Shown here piece by piece: positions 35,700-46,641 of a stretch of DNA of 64,000 bases. The notes below the pieces were generated by a model that saw nothing but the letters and a program-made list of their open reading frames with translations, searched no databases and was not told the origin of the DNA. Each line of letters starts with the position of its first letter. Position 1 is the first letter of the stretch. Where the stretch lies: NCBI GenBank assembly GCA_947561395.2, contig OX387184.1, positions 2,046,001-2,110,000 on the forward strand. Reading direction: 5' to 3'. Both the position numbers and the translations under genes were made by a program. Source of the DNA: Buxus sempervirens (taxonomy: Eukaryota > Streptophyta > Magnoliopsida > Buxales > Buxaceae).

Positions 35700-36618
35700 A
35701 ATTCACCGAAGAGTTTTGTTTTTTCTTAGAGAAGCAGAAGAAAGGACACAAATCGATACGGGAATCTCTGAACGGAGCAGCTCAGCTTCGTGGCGGCAAA
35801 TACAGTCCCCAGATCGTACACAGTGAGACTCTCTCTCTCTCTCCTCTCTCGTCAAATCAATCTCCGCTGTGTATCGAGTCTATCCTTTCTTTCAAACCCA
35901 GTACCCCAACCCTAAATAATGGGCGGCGGTTTGCATATTCCAGACTCCAGTCATTCAAATAGTGCAGCGGCGGTCCTTTTCAATCTCTCTGTCTCTCTCT
36001 TTCTCTCTCCCTGACTGTATTGTGTTGTGACCACCAGACTTGGAGACCCCGTGTTATTTGTTTTGGTAAAAGACTGTGTACCCAATGGATAGATAAGAAG
36101 CTCCAAAGAGGAAAAAATAACAGAAAAAGCAAGACAATCAAACAACGTAACGTTCCTGATGACCTTTGGTTAAGGGTATCATAAAATGAGGCAAATGGGG
36201 AAAAAAAATGAGCATTCAAGCTTGATTCTAGCTTCTTGTTTTAAATAGAAGATGGGGAGTTGGTTTGTTAGGTTATTTATTTCCTTTCTTTCTAAATTTA
36301 TACAAAGGAAAGCTCTCTCTCTCTCACATGGACACGCTTGTACGCAGAGTCCGTTACATTACATCACATTGCCATCTTTTGCAGATGTTGCATCATATAC
36401 TGTTCAAACGTAAGCAGTACTCGATCATCTGGGTAACCAAAGAAAGACAACGTTTTTGGCACCGATCGAAGAAGATATCACAACCTACTCGATCGGGTCT
36501 TCTGGGTCGGAAACTGAACTCTTCAATCACACGTTGTATGCCAAATAAAAAAATTGTTAAGATATTTTTTTGGTCTTTGATATACATATTTACGCCATCA
36601 GCAATCAGACATAGTTTC

Positions 36619-36670
36619 ATCTAGAGCCACTCAGTTTTTTACCCCAAAAAAAAAATCTAGAGCCACTCAG
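36619..36670 (+). mobile_element. Tail-only LINE insertion with 16-bp duplication
   Basis: atctagagccactcag at 36619-36634 and 36655-36670 flanks ttttttacccc plus nine A (36635-36654). The same structure is inherited in the second copy of the tandem duplication (about 37437-37488). Confidence 0.72.
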
Positions 36671-37618
36671 TGGTTCTAGCATGAAACTTGCGAATTGATG
36701 GCAATTTTCAATAGTGGGGCCCACACTCCAAAATGCATCTCAGCCGGTGGTTTAGTGAAACCACCGGATTTTGGCTCTAAAAGAAGTGCTTACCAGTTAT
36801 CAACTTAGACTTTCAAGTGCAACAGTTGTTTAGCATAGTATCAAAGCAAGAAGTGATGTTGTTTAGCATAGTATCAAAGCAAGAAGTGATGTATTCAACT
36901 CCCAGGGTGATGTGTTCAACACTCGAGGTGAATTTGCAGTGGCTTTTATTTGAATCTAGGATGTAAAATACATGCAGGGGAGTGCTAAGATATTGTATTT
37001 GGACCCTTTGTTACACATAATTGCGCTTTCATCTATCATCTTAAGTTTTTAGGTGCAATGATTGCTTAATAAAAATTATTATAAGAAGGTGAGAAATTTT
37101 ATAAACTATTTTTTACGGGTAACTCTGTGTTCGAACGTGTTTGGCCATTTAGTTGAAGCAATTTCAATTTATGGTTCTTTGTGCAGAGATCCCATTAAGG
37201 GTTTGCTTAAAGAGGTTTAGAGCATTAGCTTTGTAAAATTATTTTCCTAATTACTAAGGGATTGCACGTGCTACGCGCGTAACAAATCATGTGGGACCCA
37301 CTTACCAGAAAGAGTTCAAATCGTTATGTTAATGTGGTCTTCAATCACACATGGTATGCCAAATAAAAAAATTGTTAAGATATTTTTTTGGTCTTTGATA
37401 TACATATTTACGCCATCAACTATTAGAGATCGTTTCATCTGGAGCCACTCAGTTTTTTACCCAAAAAAAAAAATCTGGAGCCACTCAGTGGTTCTAGCAT
37501 GAAACTTGTGAATGGATGGCAATTCTCAATAGTGGGACCCACACTCCAAAATGCATCTCAGCCGGTGGTTTAGTGAAACCACCGGATTTTGGCTCTAGAA
37601 GAAATGTTTACCAGGCTA

Positions 37619-37979
37619 CCAGCTATCAAGGTTTTAAGTTTCGGTGCCACTGGGCGTGCCGCCCAGGGCACCGAACGGAAAATTTTTATGGGAAAAAAAA
37701 ATAAAAAAGTATGTTTTTTTGGATTTCGGCGAAATTTCGCCGGCATGCCACCCATTTCGCTAAAATTTTTTTTTTAAAATTTACATTTTTTTCTCTGTTT
37801 CGCCCGTTTCGGTCCATTTCGCTCGGCACGCCACCCGTTTCACTCGAAATTTCGGTCCGTTTCACCAACGATGCAAATTGACGATTTCCCCCAGCAAAAC
37901 GCATCGCTGGGGGCATAAAAACCGAAATTTCGGCAGCACACTGCGGCGTGCCGCCGAAACTGTAAACCTTGCCAGCTAT
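37619..37979. mobile_element. hAT element, 345 bp, 8-bp target duplication
   Basis: ccagctat flanks it at 37619-37626 and 37972-37979. Ends are CAAGGTTTTAAGTTTCGG and, inverted, CAAGGTTTACAGTTTCGG. The centre has repeated tttcg/gaaat and cgtgccgcc words. It is absent from the corresponding site in copy 1 (about 36790), which serves as an empty site. Confidence 0.9.
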
Positions 37980-38399
37980 CAGCTTAGGCTTTCAAGTGCA
38001 ACAGTTGTTTAGCGTAGTATCAAAGCAAGAAGTGATGTATTCAACTCCCGGGGTGATGTGTTCAACACTCGAGGTGAATTTGCGGTGGCTTTTATTTGAA
38101 TCTAGGATGTAAAATACATGCAGGGGAGTGCTAAGATATTGTATTTGGGCCCTTTGATACACATAGTTGCGCTTTCATCTACCATCTTAAGTTTTTAGGT
38201 GCAATGATTGCTTAATAAAAATTATTATAAGAAGGTGAGAAATTTTATAAACTATTTTTTACGGGTAACTCTGTGCTCGAACGTGTTTGGCCGTTTAGTT
38301 GCAGCAATTTCAATTTATGGTTCTTTGTGCAGAGATCCCATTAAGGGTTTGCTTAAAGAGGTTTAGAGCATTAGCTTTGTAAAATTCTTTTTCTAATTA

Positions 38400-38627
38400 C
38401 TAAGGGATTGCACGTGCTACGCGCGTAACAAATCATGTAGGACCCACTTACCAGAAAGAGTTCAAATCGTTATGCTAATGTGGGAAAACAAATCGGTAAA
38501 AAGGGATCGTTATAACAAGGGATTGTTTTGTTTGGAGAGGACAATCCTTAGAAGAAAAAAAAAGGGAGAGGGGGAGGGGGCAAAATCTAAGAATATTCTC
38601 CCATCTTCTCTTTACTAAACATATAGA
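38400..38627 (-). mobile_element. Non-autonomous Helitron, 228 bp
   Basis: On the minus strand it starts TCTATATGTTTAGTAAAG right after an A and ends ...GCACGTGCAATCCCTTAG before a T. The start, the agaatattc block, ctccaaacaaaacaatccc and the GC-rich 3' hairpin-like sequence match the element at 60133-60320. Its end is TTAG rather than a strict CTRR. A partial copy lies in the first unit of the tandem duplication (about 37253-37337). Confidence 0.68.
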
Positions 38628-38827
38628 TTTCTTGCGACGCAATCCCATGCAGTTTGGGTAAACTCGTTAAACATTTGTATTGTGGTTAATTTGGATACTT
38701 GCTCTTTTTTTTTTCTTCAATTATGCCCTATTTGGCTTTTATTTTCTATTTTCAAGTGGCAGAAAAGTGTTTGGTTACACAAGAGAGAATAAGTTCTCCC
38801 GAAAACAACAAAATGGGAATTAGAAAT

Positions 38828-39190
38828 AAAGGAAAAATTGGTTTTAAGTGATATTTTTCAAAATACTAAAATTCAGATTCAGTCACTCAATTCTTGGTAA
38901 TTGAAAATTAGTAATACTTTTTTAAAACAATTAAGAATCAATGTCATTTTACTATTCATGAAGAATTTCTTTCAAAAATGTCCTCAAAAAGACTTGTAAA
39001 CCTCACTTGTAACAACTAACAAGATAAGTGAAAAGGTTTTCAAAGTCTTTTGAGGCCATTTCGAAATAAAGTCTACACTAACAATAAAATGATATTGATT
39101 CTCAATTATTTTAGTAAAGTATAACTATATATTCCACAATTACCAAGAATTGTACAACTGAATCTAAATTATTTTGAACCAATTTCCTTT
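38828..39190. mobile_element. Fold-back MITE, copy 1
   Basis: Left arm (aaaggaaaaattggttttaa ... ttcttggtaattg) and right arm (caattaccaagaattgtac ... accaatttccttt) are inverted repeats of about 150 bp around a short centre. A related copy follows at 39201 and another at 60054. Confidence 0.75.
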
Positions 39191-39200
39191 AAAAAAAAAC

Positions 39201-39558
39201 AAAGAATTGATTTTTAGTGTTACTTTTTGAAAATAATCTTGATTCAAATCACGTAATTCTTATTGAGTGGGAACTAGTAAAACTTTTTAAAAACAGTTGA
39301 GAACGAGTGCCATTTTATTGTTCACATAAGACTTCTTCCAAAAATACCCTCAAAACACTTCTTAACCTCATTAAAACATGATAACAAATAAATTTTTTTA
39401 AAGAATGTTGAGGGCATTTTTGGAAAAAAAATATTGTAAAAAATAAAATGACGCTGATTCACAATTATTTCCAAAAGGTATCACTAATTTTCAATTACAA
39501 AGAATTTGGTGGCTGAATAAGGATTATTTTTAAAAAACATCATTAAAAACTAATTTTC
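39201..39558. mobile_element. Fold-back MITE, copy 2
   Basis: Same organisation as the preceding copy, with left arm from aaagaattgatttttagtg and right arm ending aaaaactaatttt; the centre contains tgagggcatttttgg-type inverted sequence. The target duplication is not clear because the two copies nearly abut. Confidence 0.7.
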
Positions 39559-40050
39559 CAAAACAAAGAATTAATGCTCACTTTAATAAAGTCTCCGGTT
39601 GCTCGATTTTAGATTTTAATAATTGATAGTTTGTGTTCACTTTTTCTTACGGGTGGCAAACTTGTAAATAAGTATATTTTCTGTTTTTTGCAACAAGCGA
39701 CCTATAAACGTGACTATCTCCATTTTATGTTGCAAACTTATAAATGACAATACCGAAATACCTTTTTATCTTTGAACAATATGAAAATACTTTGGTTATC
39801 AATGTAGGCTCCTCTTACGCTTAGTTGATTGAACTTACAAAACAATGGCCCTTTACGAGCCATAGATATATTTTTGCCAGTAAAACAATAATTACTAATG
39901 GCAACGGCTCTGCCCCTAATTGGTTGTCCGTTAATTACTACAACCATATTTACCATTGCTGAAAGTTTTAAGAAAATATTTTTTTAAAAGATAATAAGCG
40001 ACGATAAACTACCATTGCTTATAATTGCATCAAATATTTTTTTAAAAGGG

Positions 40051-40573
40051 CTTTTGGCCTACATTATAATATATTTGCATCTATATTCTTTTGTTTTTAG
40101 CATTTGTCTTTATGTCCCTCAATTTCACATAATCGTTGCAGATGTCCCCCTAACATTAAATTCCGTTAACTTTTTTATTATTTATTTTTATTAAATGACG
40201 AAAGCAACCATCTATAGAATAAATTTTTTTTCATATAATCCTCATAAATTTTCTTTTATTTTCATTTATATTCTTGTATTATAATATTTATTACATTTAT
40301 ACCTGAACTTGTTGATATTAATTTGCTCAATTGATAATTATTCATTAAAACTTAGACTAGTCATATAATAACTTGGCTATTTAATATTTTTTTAATCTTA
40401 TTGAGGGCTACTTCAGTCATTTAATAAAAATAAACAATGAAAGTTAATAGAATTTAACGTTAGGGATATAATTACAACGATTATACTAAATGGAGAGATA
40501 TAAATACAAATACTAAAAACAAGATGATATAAATACAAATATATTATAATGTACAGGTGTGAATGCAAAAGTG
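40051..40573. mobile_element. Inverted-repeat MITE, about 520 bp
   Basis: tacattataatatatttgca and the following 110 bp are answered near the right end by the inverted sequence ending aatatattataatgtac. Outer ends cttttgg/caaaagt are also inverted. Copies have diverged at several sites and no exact target duplication is visible. Non-coding. Confidence 0.65.
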
Positions 40574-41029
40574 AAAAAAAAAATTTGCATCCAATGGCAG
40601 CACAGATAGCAAGCAAAGAGAGAAAAAGAGAAAATGAGAGAAAAACATCTAGAGAGAGAAGTAAAAACACATGCATGGACTAAGATATTGGTAGAAAGAA
40701 AATTAAAGAAATTAAGTAAAAAGAAAGCGATGGAGAGGGAGTTAAAGTGATAAACAAATATGAAAAAAGAGAAAGAGTATTACTTTGGATTTTGATGCAA
40801 TAGAAAAATCGTTATTAACTTGGAGTATTAGTAGAAAGAAAAAGAAAATTGAAGAAGAAGAAAAGGAAATGAGAGTGAAAGCTGATATGCTAAAATTATA
40901 GGGCTAACGTTTACGGGCTATATAGATCAGGTCCTGTCAATATGACTGGTAAACACAAAAAATAATTCATTTGACAAAACAAACCGAACACAAACATAAC
41001 TCAATTGGAGAAAACAGGGTGATAAGGGT

Positions 41030-41839
41030 TTGATGTGCGAATAAGGCGCGAAGGTTAACAAACAGCAAGCGACGCGTCCGGCTTCTTTAAGTCTACTCCG
41101 GCTGTTACAATATTCGGAAAGTCTGAGTCGATCGGCAACTAGAATTGCGGTTGTCTTTTTTTACGAAGCTCACCAATGCAGCTAAAGAAGACAGGGATGA
41201 GGCAAACGCTGAGGACGGCATCGGTCGGCAATAGTCCGATCTTGGATGGACCGGCAGATTCTGTCGTCCGATAGTATGTTCTCTACCTCTGCACTTCATC
41301 TCTTTTGCAAGCTGTTTTCGGTTGTGGGTTTTTCTTCAAGTTGTTTATAAGTTAGGTTCTAGTTTGTTGTTCATAGTTGTTCTCAGGTTTGGCCATCTCT
41401 CGGCTCCGATCAAGGCTGATGGCCTTATTTTGTCAGTCAGTGTGATGCTTGGAGTTAGGTTCCAGCGTGCTTCTGTAACAATATGTTGGTCTTTGCGCCT
41501 TTTTTCAGTAAAGATCTGTGCTCTGATCCTTCCCTGTTTCAAACTTTGTTTGCGACTCTTTCCGCTTTGTGGATTCTTCAAATCTACCTGTTAGAGGACC
41601 ATTTCTCAGGCGTTTCTAATGGATTTCTATCAGGTCTTTCGGCCTTGGCCGTATGCCTGAATTTGTTTTTGCTTGTTGCAAAAACTAACATTAATGTTGG
41701 CGGTGGTGTCTTTGGGAATTTGGAACTGAGTATGATTTTTTTTTTCATGTGCTCAATGGTGAATGTAGTTATGAATGATGTACTGTTAATTTTTGCTAAT
41801 GAAATGACCTGACTATGGTCTTCTACCCCCAAAAAAAAA
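41030..41839 (+). mobile_element. Possible LINE 3' end with poly(A), poorly defined
   Basis: The stretch ends 'ttctaccccc' plus ten A at 41830-41839, like other LINE tails here, and is preceded by T/G-rich sequence resembling a LINE 3' UTR. The GC-richer part 41030-41310 has no recognisable protein. No flanking duplication found. Confidence 0.33.
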
Positions 41840-42000
41840 ACAGTAATGTCTTCACCTTACATTGACCGGAATTCGTCTTCATGTACCTTAATAAAATTCT
41901 ATTCTGTTCACTCGTGGGAGGCTAACTAAGCAATGAGTTTCTACTTGCCAAGGACGCCATGAATCGTTTTTCTTATGTTGAAAAATTTTCTTTCTTCCTA

Positions 42001-42638
42001 ACATTGTGTTTGAAACCTTGGATTTGGAGAGAAAAGAAAAGAAAATACTAAAATTTTCTTCTCTCTTGTTTGGTTTAGATGAAAGAAAATGAGATTTTCT
42101 CTCCAAATTCTCTTCCTCTTTTTTTCCAATGTAAAATATTCTCTCAAAAAATGTAGGAATTTTGAAAGAAAAGAAAATTCACCATCACTTATCACTATTC
42201 ACACTACTCACCCACTCCACCACTAGCACCATCTACCACCACAACAACCCACCACCCACCGTCACCACCACCAATTGCCACCACCACCCACCAGCCGCTA
42301 CCATCGCCCACCACTACTAGCTGCCACCACTACCTGGCACCATCACCACCCACCAGCCATTACCATCGCCCACCACTACCATCATCTCCCGCCACCACCA
42401 TCGACCACCACCACCCACCACCCACCACCATCCGCCACCAACACCACCCACTGCCGCCACCGCCACCACCACCACCACCCTAACCCATCATCTTCTTAAA
42501 ATATATTTTCTTTTCTTCTTATTTCTCATCTCATTCAAACATCGGAAAAAGAAAAAAAATTTAGTATTTTTCACTTCTTTTCTTTTCTTTTTTAGCTTTC
42601 TTTTCTTTTCTTCCCAAATTAAAGGCTCCAAACACAGT
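42001..42638. mobile_element. Inverted-repeat element with a CCA-rich core
   Basis: Ends acattgtgtttgaaaccttg and, inverted, actgtgtttggagcctttaa are related, followed on both sides by gaaaagaaaag runs. A possible 3-bp duplication (cta) flanks it. The core 42219-42482 is nearly pure C/A (ccaccacc with variants). Superfamily is uncertain. Confidence 0.55.
42219..42482. repeat. CCA/CAC-rich low-complexity block
   Basis: About 260 bp of imperfect CCA repeats. The Pro/His/Thr-rich reading frames across it are products of the repeat. Confidence 0.9.
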
Positions 42639-43108
42639 CTAAAAGAAGTTAGAATTTTTTTCCTCCATTACATTATAATTTAAGAAAAGTTAGAATTCTT
42701 AATTAGAAAAAAGTGAATCATTCACCATGCAGCACGGTGTGCCGGGGTTGGGATATTTATTTTTTTTTAAAAATTTCTGTCGTAATGGGATTATTTATTT
42801 CCAAAATCAATTTTTAGAATGCATTCAACAGTCACCGGTGCATGATTTTGGTTGCTAAAATATATATTGCCGACGAAACAAACGCCGGTTAAGAAAGGCT
42901 GAAAATTAATGAAAAAGAAAACAAAACAAAACCCAAATTTTTTCTGAACTCTTCAAACCGTCAACGTCTTAATCAATCACGGAGCCTCAGTAGAGGGAAG
43001 GCGGAAACATATCATTACAACACCTCTCATCCTTCGGTATTCGTCCCCCTGCTCTTCCTTTCCGTGTCAGGCCCCTCCCATCTGCGACCACCCCGCACTT
43101 CCATTTTT

Positions 43109-44191
43109 ATGTGGTCATCGTCGATTAACATGAGCAGCAACGGCAACAACGGAAGTTCAGGTTTTTCTTCATCCTCCAAGTCAGCATCATCTTATAACTC
43201 TTCATCGTCGCCCTCTCCTTTCTCACCTTCATCCCTTCACCCAACCATCCCAAGAAGAAAGACCATGGAAGAAGTTTGGAAAGACATCAGCCTCGACGAT
43301 TCTACCAGAGAACTTGAGGACCTCTCAGCTGGGAGCAACAACAGCTTAAGGAGTATGATGCTTCAGGATTTCCTCTCTCGACCCTTTAATAAAGATCCTC
43401 CATCAAGTGTCGTCCCTATCGACAGTCCCACCATCAGGGGCGGCAGCCTTTTTGGAGCTTCAACCCCGCATCCCACCATCGGTTTGAGCTTGAGCTCAGC
43501 GCAGGAATTTCATTACCTTGAGAATAACAGCGATCCTCTCAGGCCACAGCTGCAGTTACGTAATCCTACCCCTTCAGCTACTACGTCATCCCAGGCTTCC
43601 TTCGTAAACTCCTCTTTTGATGCTTTGGCTGCTCCGTCCGGATTCCCTGCTGCTGTGCCAAAGAAAAGGGCTCCTGAAATTAACAATATTTCCGGCGATC
43701 AAAGAAACAAGCGCATGATCAAGAACCGCGAGTCTGCTGCTCGTTCCCGAGCTCGAAAACAGGAATCTCTCTCTCTCTCGCGACTATTTTGCACTGCGCG
43801 CTCTGACTGAATTATGAAAAGAATTCTTCTTATGGTTTGTTGATGGGTCTATCGTTTCACAGGCTTATACAAACGAACTGGAGCTGGAAGTTGCTCATTT
43901 AATGGAAGAGAATGCCAAGCTTAGGAAACAGCAACAACAGGTAAAAATAAATAAATAAATAAATATATGAATGAATGACACATAAACGGCAAAGAAAAGC
44001 ACTCATCACCAAAACTAAATCTCGTTATAAATAGTAGTCTTCTTTGTAGTTTTGTTACACCACAAAAGAGCTGATTGTTTGATTGGTTCATGTGTTTGAT
44101 CGTTCGTGTATGACAGCAGTTATACTTAGCTACATCTGCTCAACTTCCCAAAAAAAATCCGCTCCATAGGACGTCAACGGCTCCATTTTGA
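43109..44191 (+). CDS. FD: FD-type bZIP transcription factor, three exons
   Basis: FD is a nuclear group A bZIP that partners the florigen FT through 14-3-3 proteins to activate floral identity genes. Exons: 43109-43762, 43863-43940, 44117-44191, giving 268 aa. The start MWSSSINM is typical; the upstream in-frame GTG is not used. Visible motifs: MEEVWKDI near residue 52, MLQDFLSRPF near 87, basic region NKRMIKNRESAARSRARKQ at the end of exon 1 (residues 200-218), and zipper ELELEVAHLMEENAKL in exon 2. The C-terminus RTSTAPF is the SAP motif whose Thr/Ser is phosphorylated for 14-3-3 binding. Intron 2 is GT-AG, with an alternative CAG acceptor 3 bp on. Intron 1 must begin with GA after AAACAG to preserve the zipper (see findings). 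Without splicing, the frame stops after 15 more residues and lacks the zipper. Confidence 0.9.
43763..43862 (+). other. FD intron 1 with apparent GA-AG borders
   Basis: Joining codon 218 (CAG) to GCT at 43863 keeps the bZIP domain in phase and in register. The removed 100 bp start gaatctctct and end tttcacag, so the donor dinucleotide is GA. No GT near the exon end would keep the conserved RKQ-AYTNELE junction. Confidence 0.7.
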
Positions 44192-44405
44192 GAAGGCATA
44201 TCAGTTCAGCTCTTTGCTCGGTCTCTCTCTCTACACCCTTTTTTCTTCATTTGGATTTTGGACAGGTTCACCTAAATTTTCTAAAAGAAGAGAGAGAGAG
44301 CTGAAAGTATTTTAACATTTTGGTTGTACCCTTTTTATTTTTATTTTTTCTCTGGACAGGTTCAACTAATCCTTCTTAATGAAGAGAGAAAGACTGAGAG
44401 AGTGC

Positions 44406-44444
44406 GACAGAGAGCTGGTTTACCAAAAAAAAGACAGAGAGCTG
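44406..44444 (+). mobile_element. Tail-only LINE insertion with 12-bp duplication
   Basis: gacagagagctg at 44406-44417 and 44433-44444 flanks gtttacc plus eight A (44418-44432). The surrounding GA-rich sequence makes chance repeats more likely than at the other sites. Confidence 0.6.
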
Positions 44445-44987
44445 ACTGAAGGGAAGGGGTTTTAATGTTTTCGTGGGTGGTGGGTGGTGGGTACAAAGTA
44501 CTTCAAATAATGTGAGAGAGAGATAGAGAGAGAGGGAGAGCGAAATGGTTTTATTTGAATTCCAAGCAGGCAGGAAGCGATGCCTCTATTTTGTTAATCT
44601 ATCCTTTGCTTCGTCTTTTTTTGGTCTTCATAATGCTGTCTTCTTTGTTTTTTTTCCCCTCCTGTAATTTATATGATGGTGAGAGACGTACAGGAAGGAT
44701 GAGGATCGAATCCCTGTAAACAGATCTATACTAAAGTATATTAAGAAAACACTTCAAAGGGAAGAAACCAAGAAGACCGTCACTTGGATTTTCTCGGACT
44801 TGTGAAGCTGCAACCACTATGCAGACCAACTATGGCCCAACTACACTACAGTCACGCTATGTAAACCACAAAAGTCCGTTCCAAAAGCATTTCGTGGAGG
44901 GGACTTATTTTCACGTCGATGTGTTCTTCTTCTCTCCCTTTCTTTTTTCAAGTCTAATCACTTATCTCCTCTTTACTTCCTCCCTTT

Positions 44988-45040
44988 CGGTTCCCTCCAT
45001 TATCTTTTTTTTTTTAGGTAATCCGGTTCCCTCCAGTATC
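44988..45040 (-). mobile_element. Tail-only LINE insertion (minus) with 17-bp duplication
   Basis: cggttccctccaKtatc at 44988-45004 and 45024-45040 (one mismatch) flanks eleven T then aggtaatc (45005-45023), i.e. gattacct-A11 on the minus strand. Confidence 0.72.
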
Positions 45041-46641
45041 CCTTTTTCTCCTGTTCTATTATTGCATTTATTAATGCTCCTCCTTTCTTGTTAGGAGGAC
45101 GTCTCTAATCATGTTCCATCGTCTCTTTCAGCGTTTCATGTGTGGTTTCCAACCTATCTTTTAACTTGGCTCGTTCTTGTCTTTATATGGTGTACATGTG
45201 TCCTCAAATCGTACCTCTCCAAGAACAATGTCGGTTTGGATGAATCTATTTGGAACGAGATCATGAACGCTTGAACGGAATATGTAGAGCGTTTCAGAAA
45301 CTGAATTGAGGATGAAAGAGACTTGTAACATAATTTGAAAAGATTGAAAGTTGCTTGTTGGTATTCTTTCGGTACAGACGATACCTCTTAGTGGAACTTT
45401 GTCATGTTGTGGGGCCTATATTTGCAGTACATTGTGCTCTCCAGCAGCTTCAGGTGTCCAAAATCTGAAGGTGCATGCCCCTACCCCCAGTGCTAATCAG
45501 CATTTAAAGGTCCTTCAACCCAATGTTAATGGATTAATACAACAGTTCACGATTTTTAGATGAAGTTTCTTTCACTTTAAACAATTTTCAGATTGTTGCA
45601 AAGAAACTTGAACTAACAACACTAGAGTAAAGGAACTTGTGTGCAAAGTTTATATTAAAAGCAGACTTAATTAATATGGATTATTACCTAAAGAAATGGG
45701 AGTTTAAAATGCTAGTATAATATCAGATCAGTACACCCTAATGGCTCTATAGGTCATGGAACCTGTGCCATTCGGTGACAAAAACCATTGTCTCCCATAT
45801 TTAAAAGCATAGTACCATTATTGTCGTCAATGCCAATTGTTCCAATGGGAATGATGCAAATCGCAAAGAACATGGCCTAACCATCGAAGCCTCCTTGCCT
45901 TGTGGATGCTCACGCCATCGCCTGTACTGAGTGGATCAGAAGGTCCCAACGTGTCATAATTGGAGCTCATACTCAAAAATATGAAACTGAGGTTTCTCCA
46001 CTATGACGTTTCCTATGATATAGTTCACCTTACCTGCAATTGTCATCTGACCTAATATTCCAGCTCCACCCCCTAATGGGCTTACCGACAAGGCCCTTGT
46101 ATCAATTGAAGCCTCTTGCGTAGAAGATTGGCTGGAGCATCCACCGATCTTCACCACGAGTCTCACTTATTCATCATGCCAACTTATCATAATGTAACGG
46201 GTTGTACCAAACGATAAATTAGATTGTATCCCATGAGAGTGGGTTTGTATCCATGATAAATTGTGTATCTATGATAAAGTGGATTGTACCAGTTATGAAT
46301 TTAGTTGTACCTAATAATGAATTAAGGACACATGGCAAAGATCTATGGACGCTCCAACCGATCTTCCAACTTCAAGCTCCAGCAAATACGGGGCTGCCAA
46401 CAAGGGCATTACAATACAAGCCCCAGCTAGCTAATTCAAAGGCAATAGATGCTGTCATGTTGGATACAGAACTGAAATCATTCCCTTTAATGCAGAAATT
46501 TGAGCAAAGGACAAAGTTGTGAATCACTTTTCTTCATATGGCATTATTTCTTAAAATCTCACAACATAATATAGTTTTCTCACTGGGATGCTGCGATTGC
46601 CCTTGCTTTTGCTCATGAGAAAGGAGGGAAACAAAGCCGAA

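Larger units (their letters stand above)
36520..38483. repeat. Tandem duplication, about 0.8 kb unit
   Basis: Copy 1 is 36520-37337 and copy 2 is 37338-38483; both start tcttcaatcacac. Copy 2 holds a 345-bp hAT element that copy 1 lacks; copy 1 has an extra 31-bp internal repeat (gtttagcatagtatcaaagc). Both contain the palindrome ccggtggttt-agtg-aaaccaccgg (36744-36767) and end within a Helitron 3' region. The copies are highly similar. Non-coding. Confidence 0.9.
44192..46641. other. FD 3' region and spacer to the convergent gene
   Basis: 44192-44700 is probably FD 3' UTR and flank, with an imperfect repeat of ggacaggttcamctaa (about 44263 and 44356) and GA-rich runs. Two tail-only LINE insertions are listed separately. 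A minus-strand frame at 45954-46166 looks protein-like (IGGCSSQSSTQEASIDTRAL, GGGAGILGQMTIAGKVNYII) but breaks off and I cannot name it. Confidence 0.4.

Noticed and set aside
42275-42499. Pro/His/Thr-rich reading frame
   Set aside because: Translation of a CCA microsatellite; every frame is open for the same reason.
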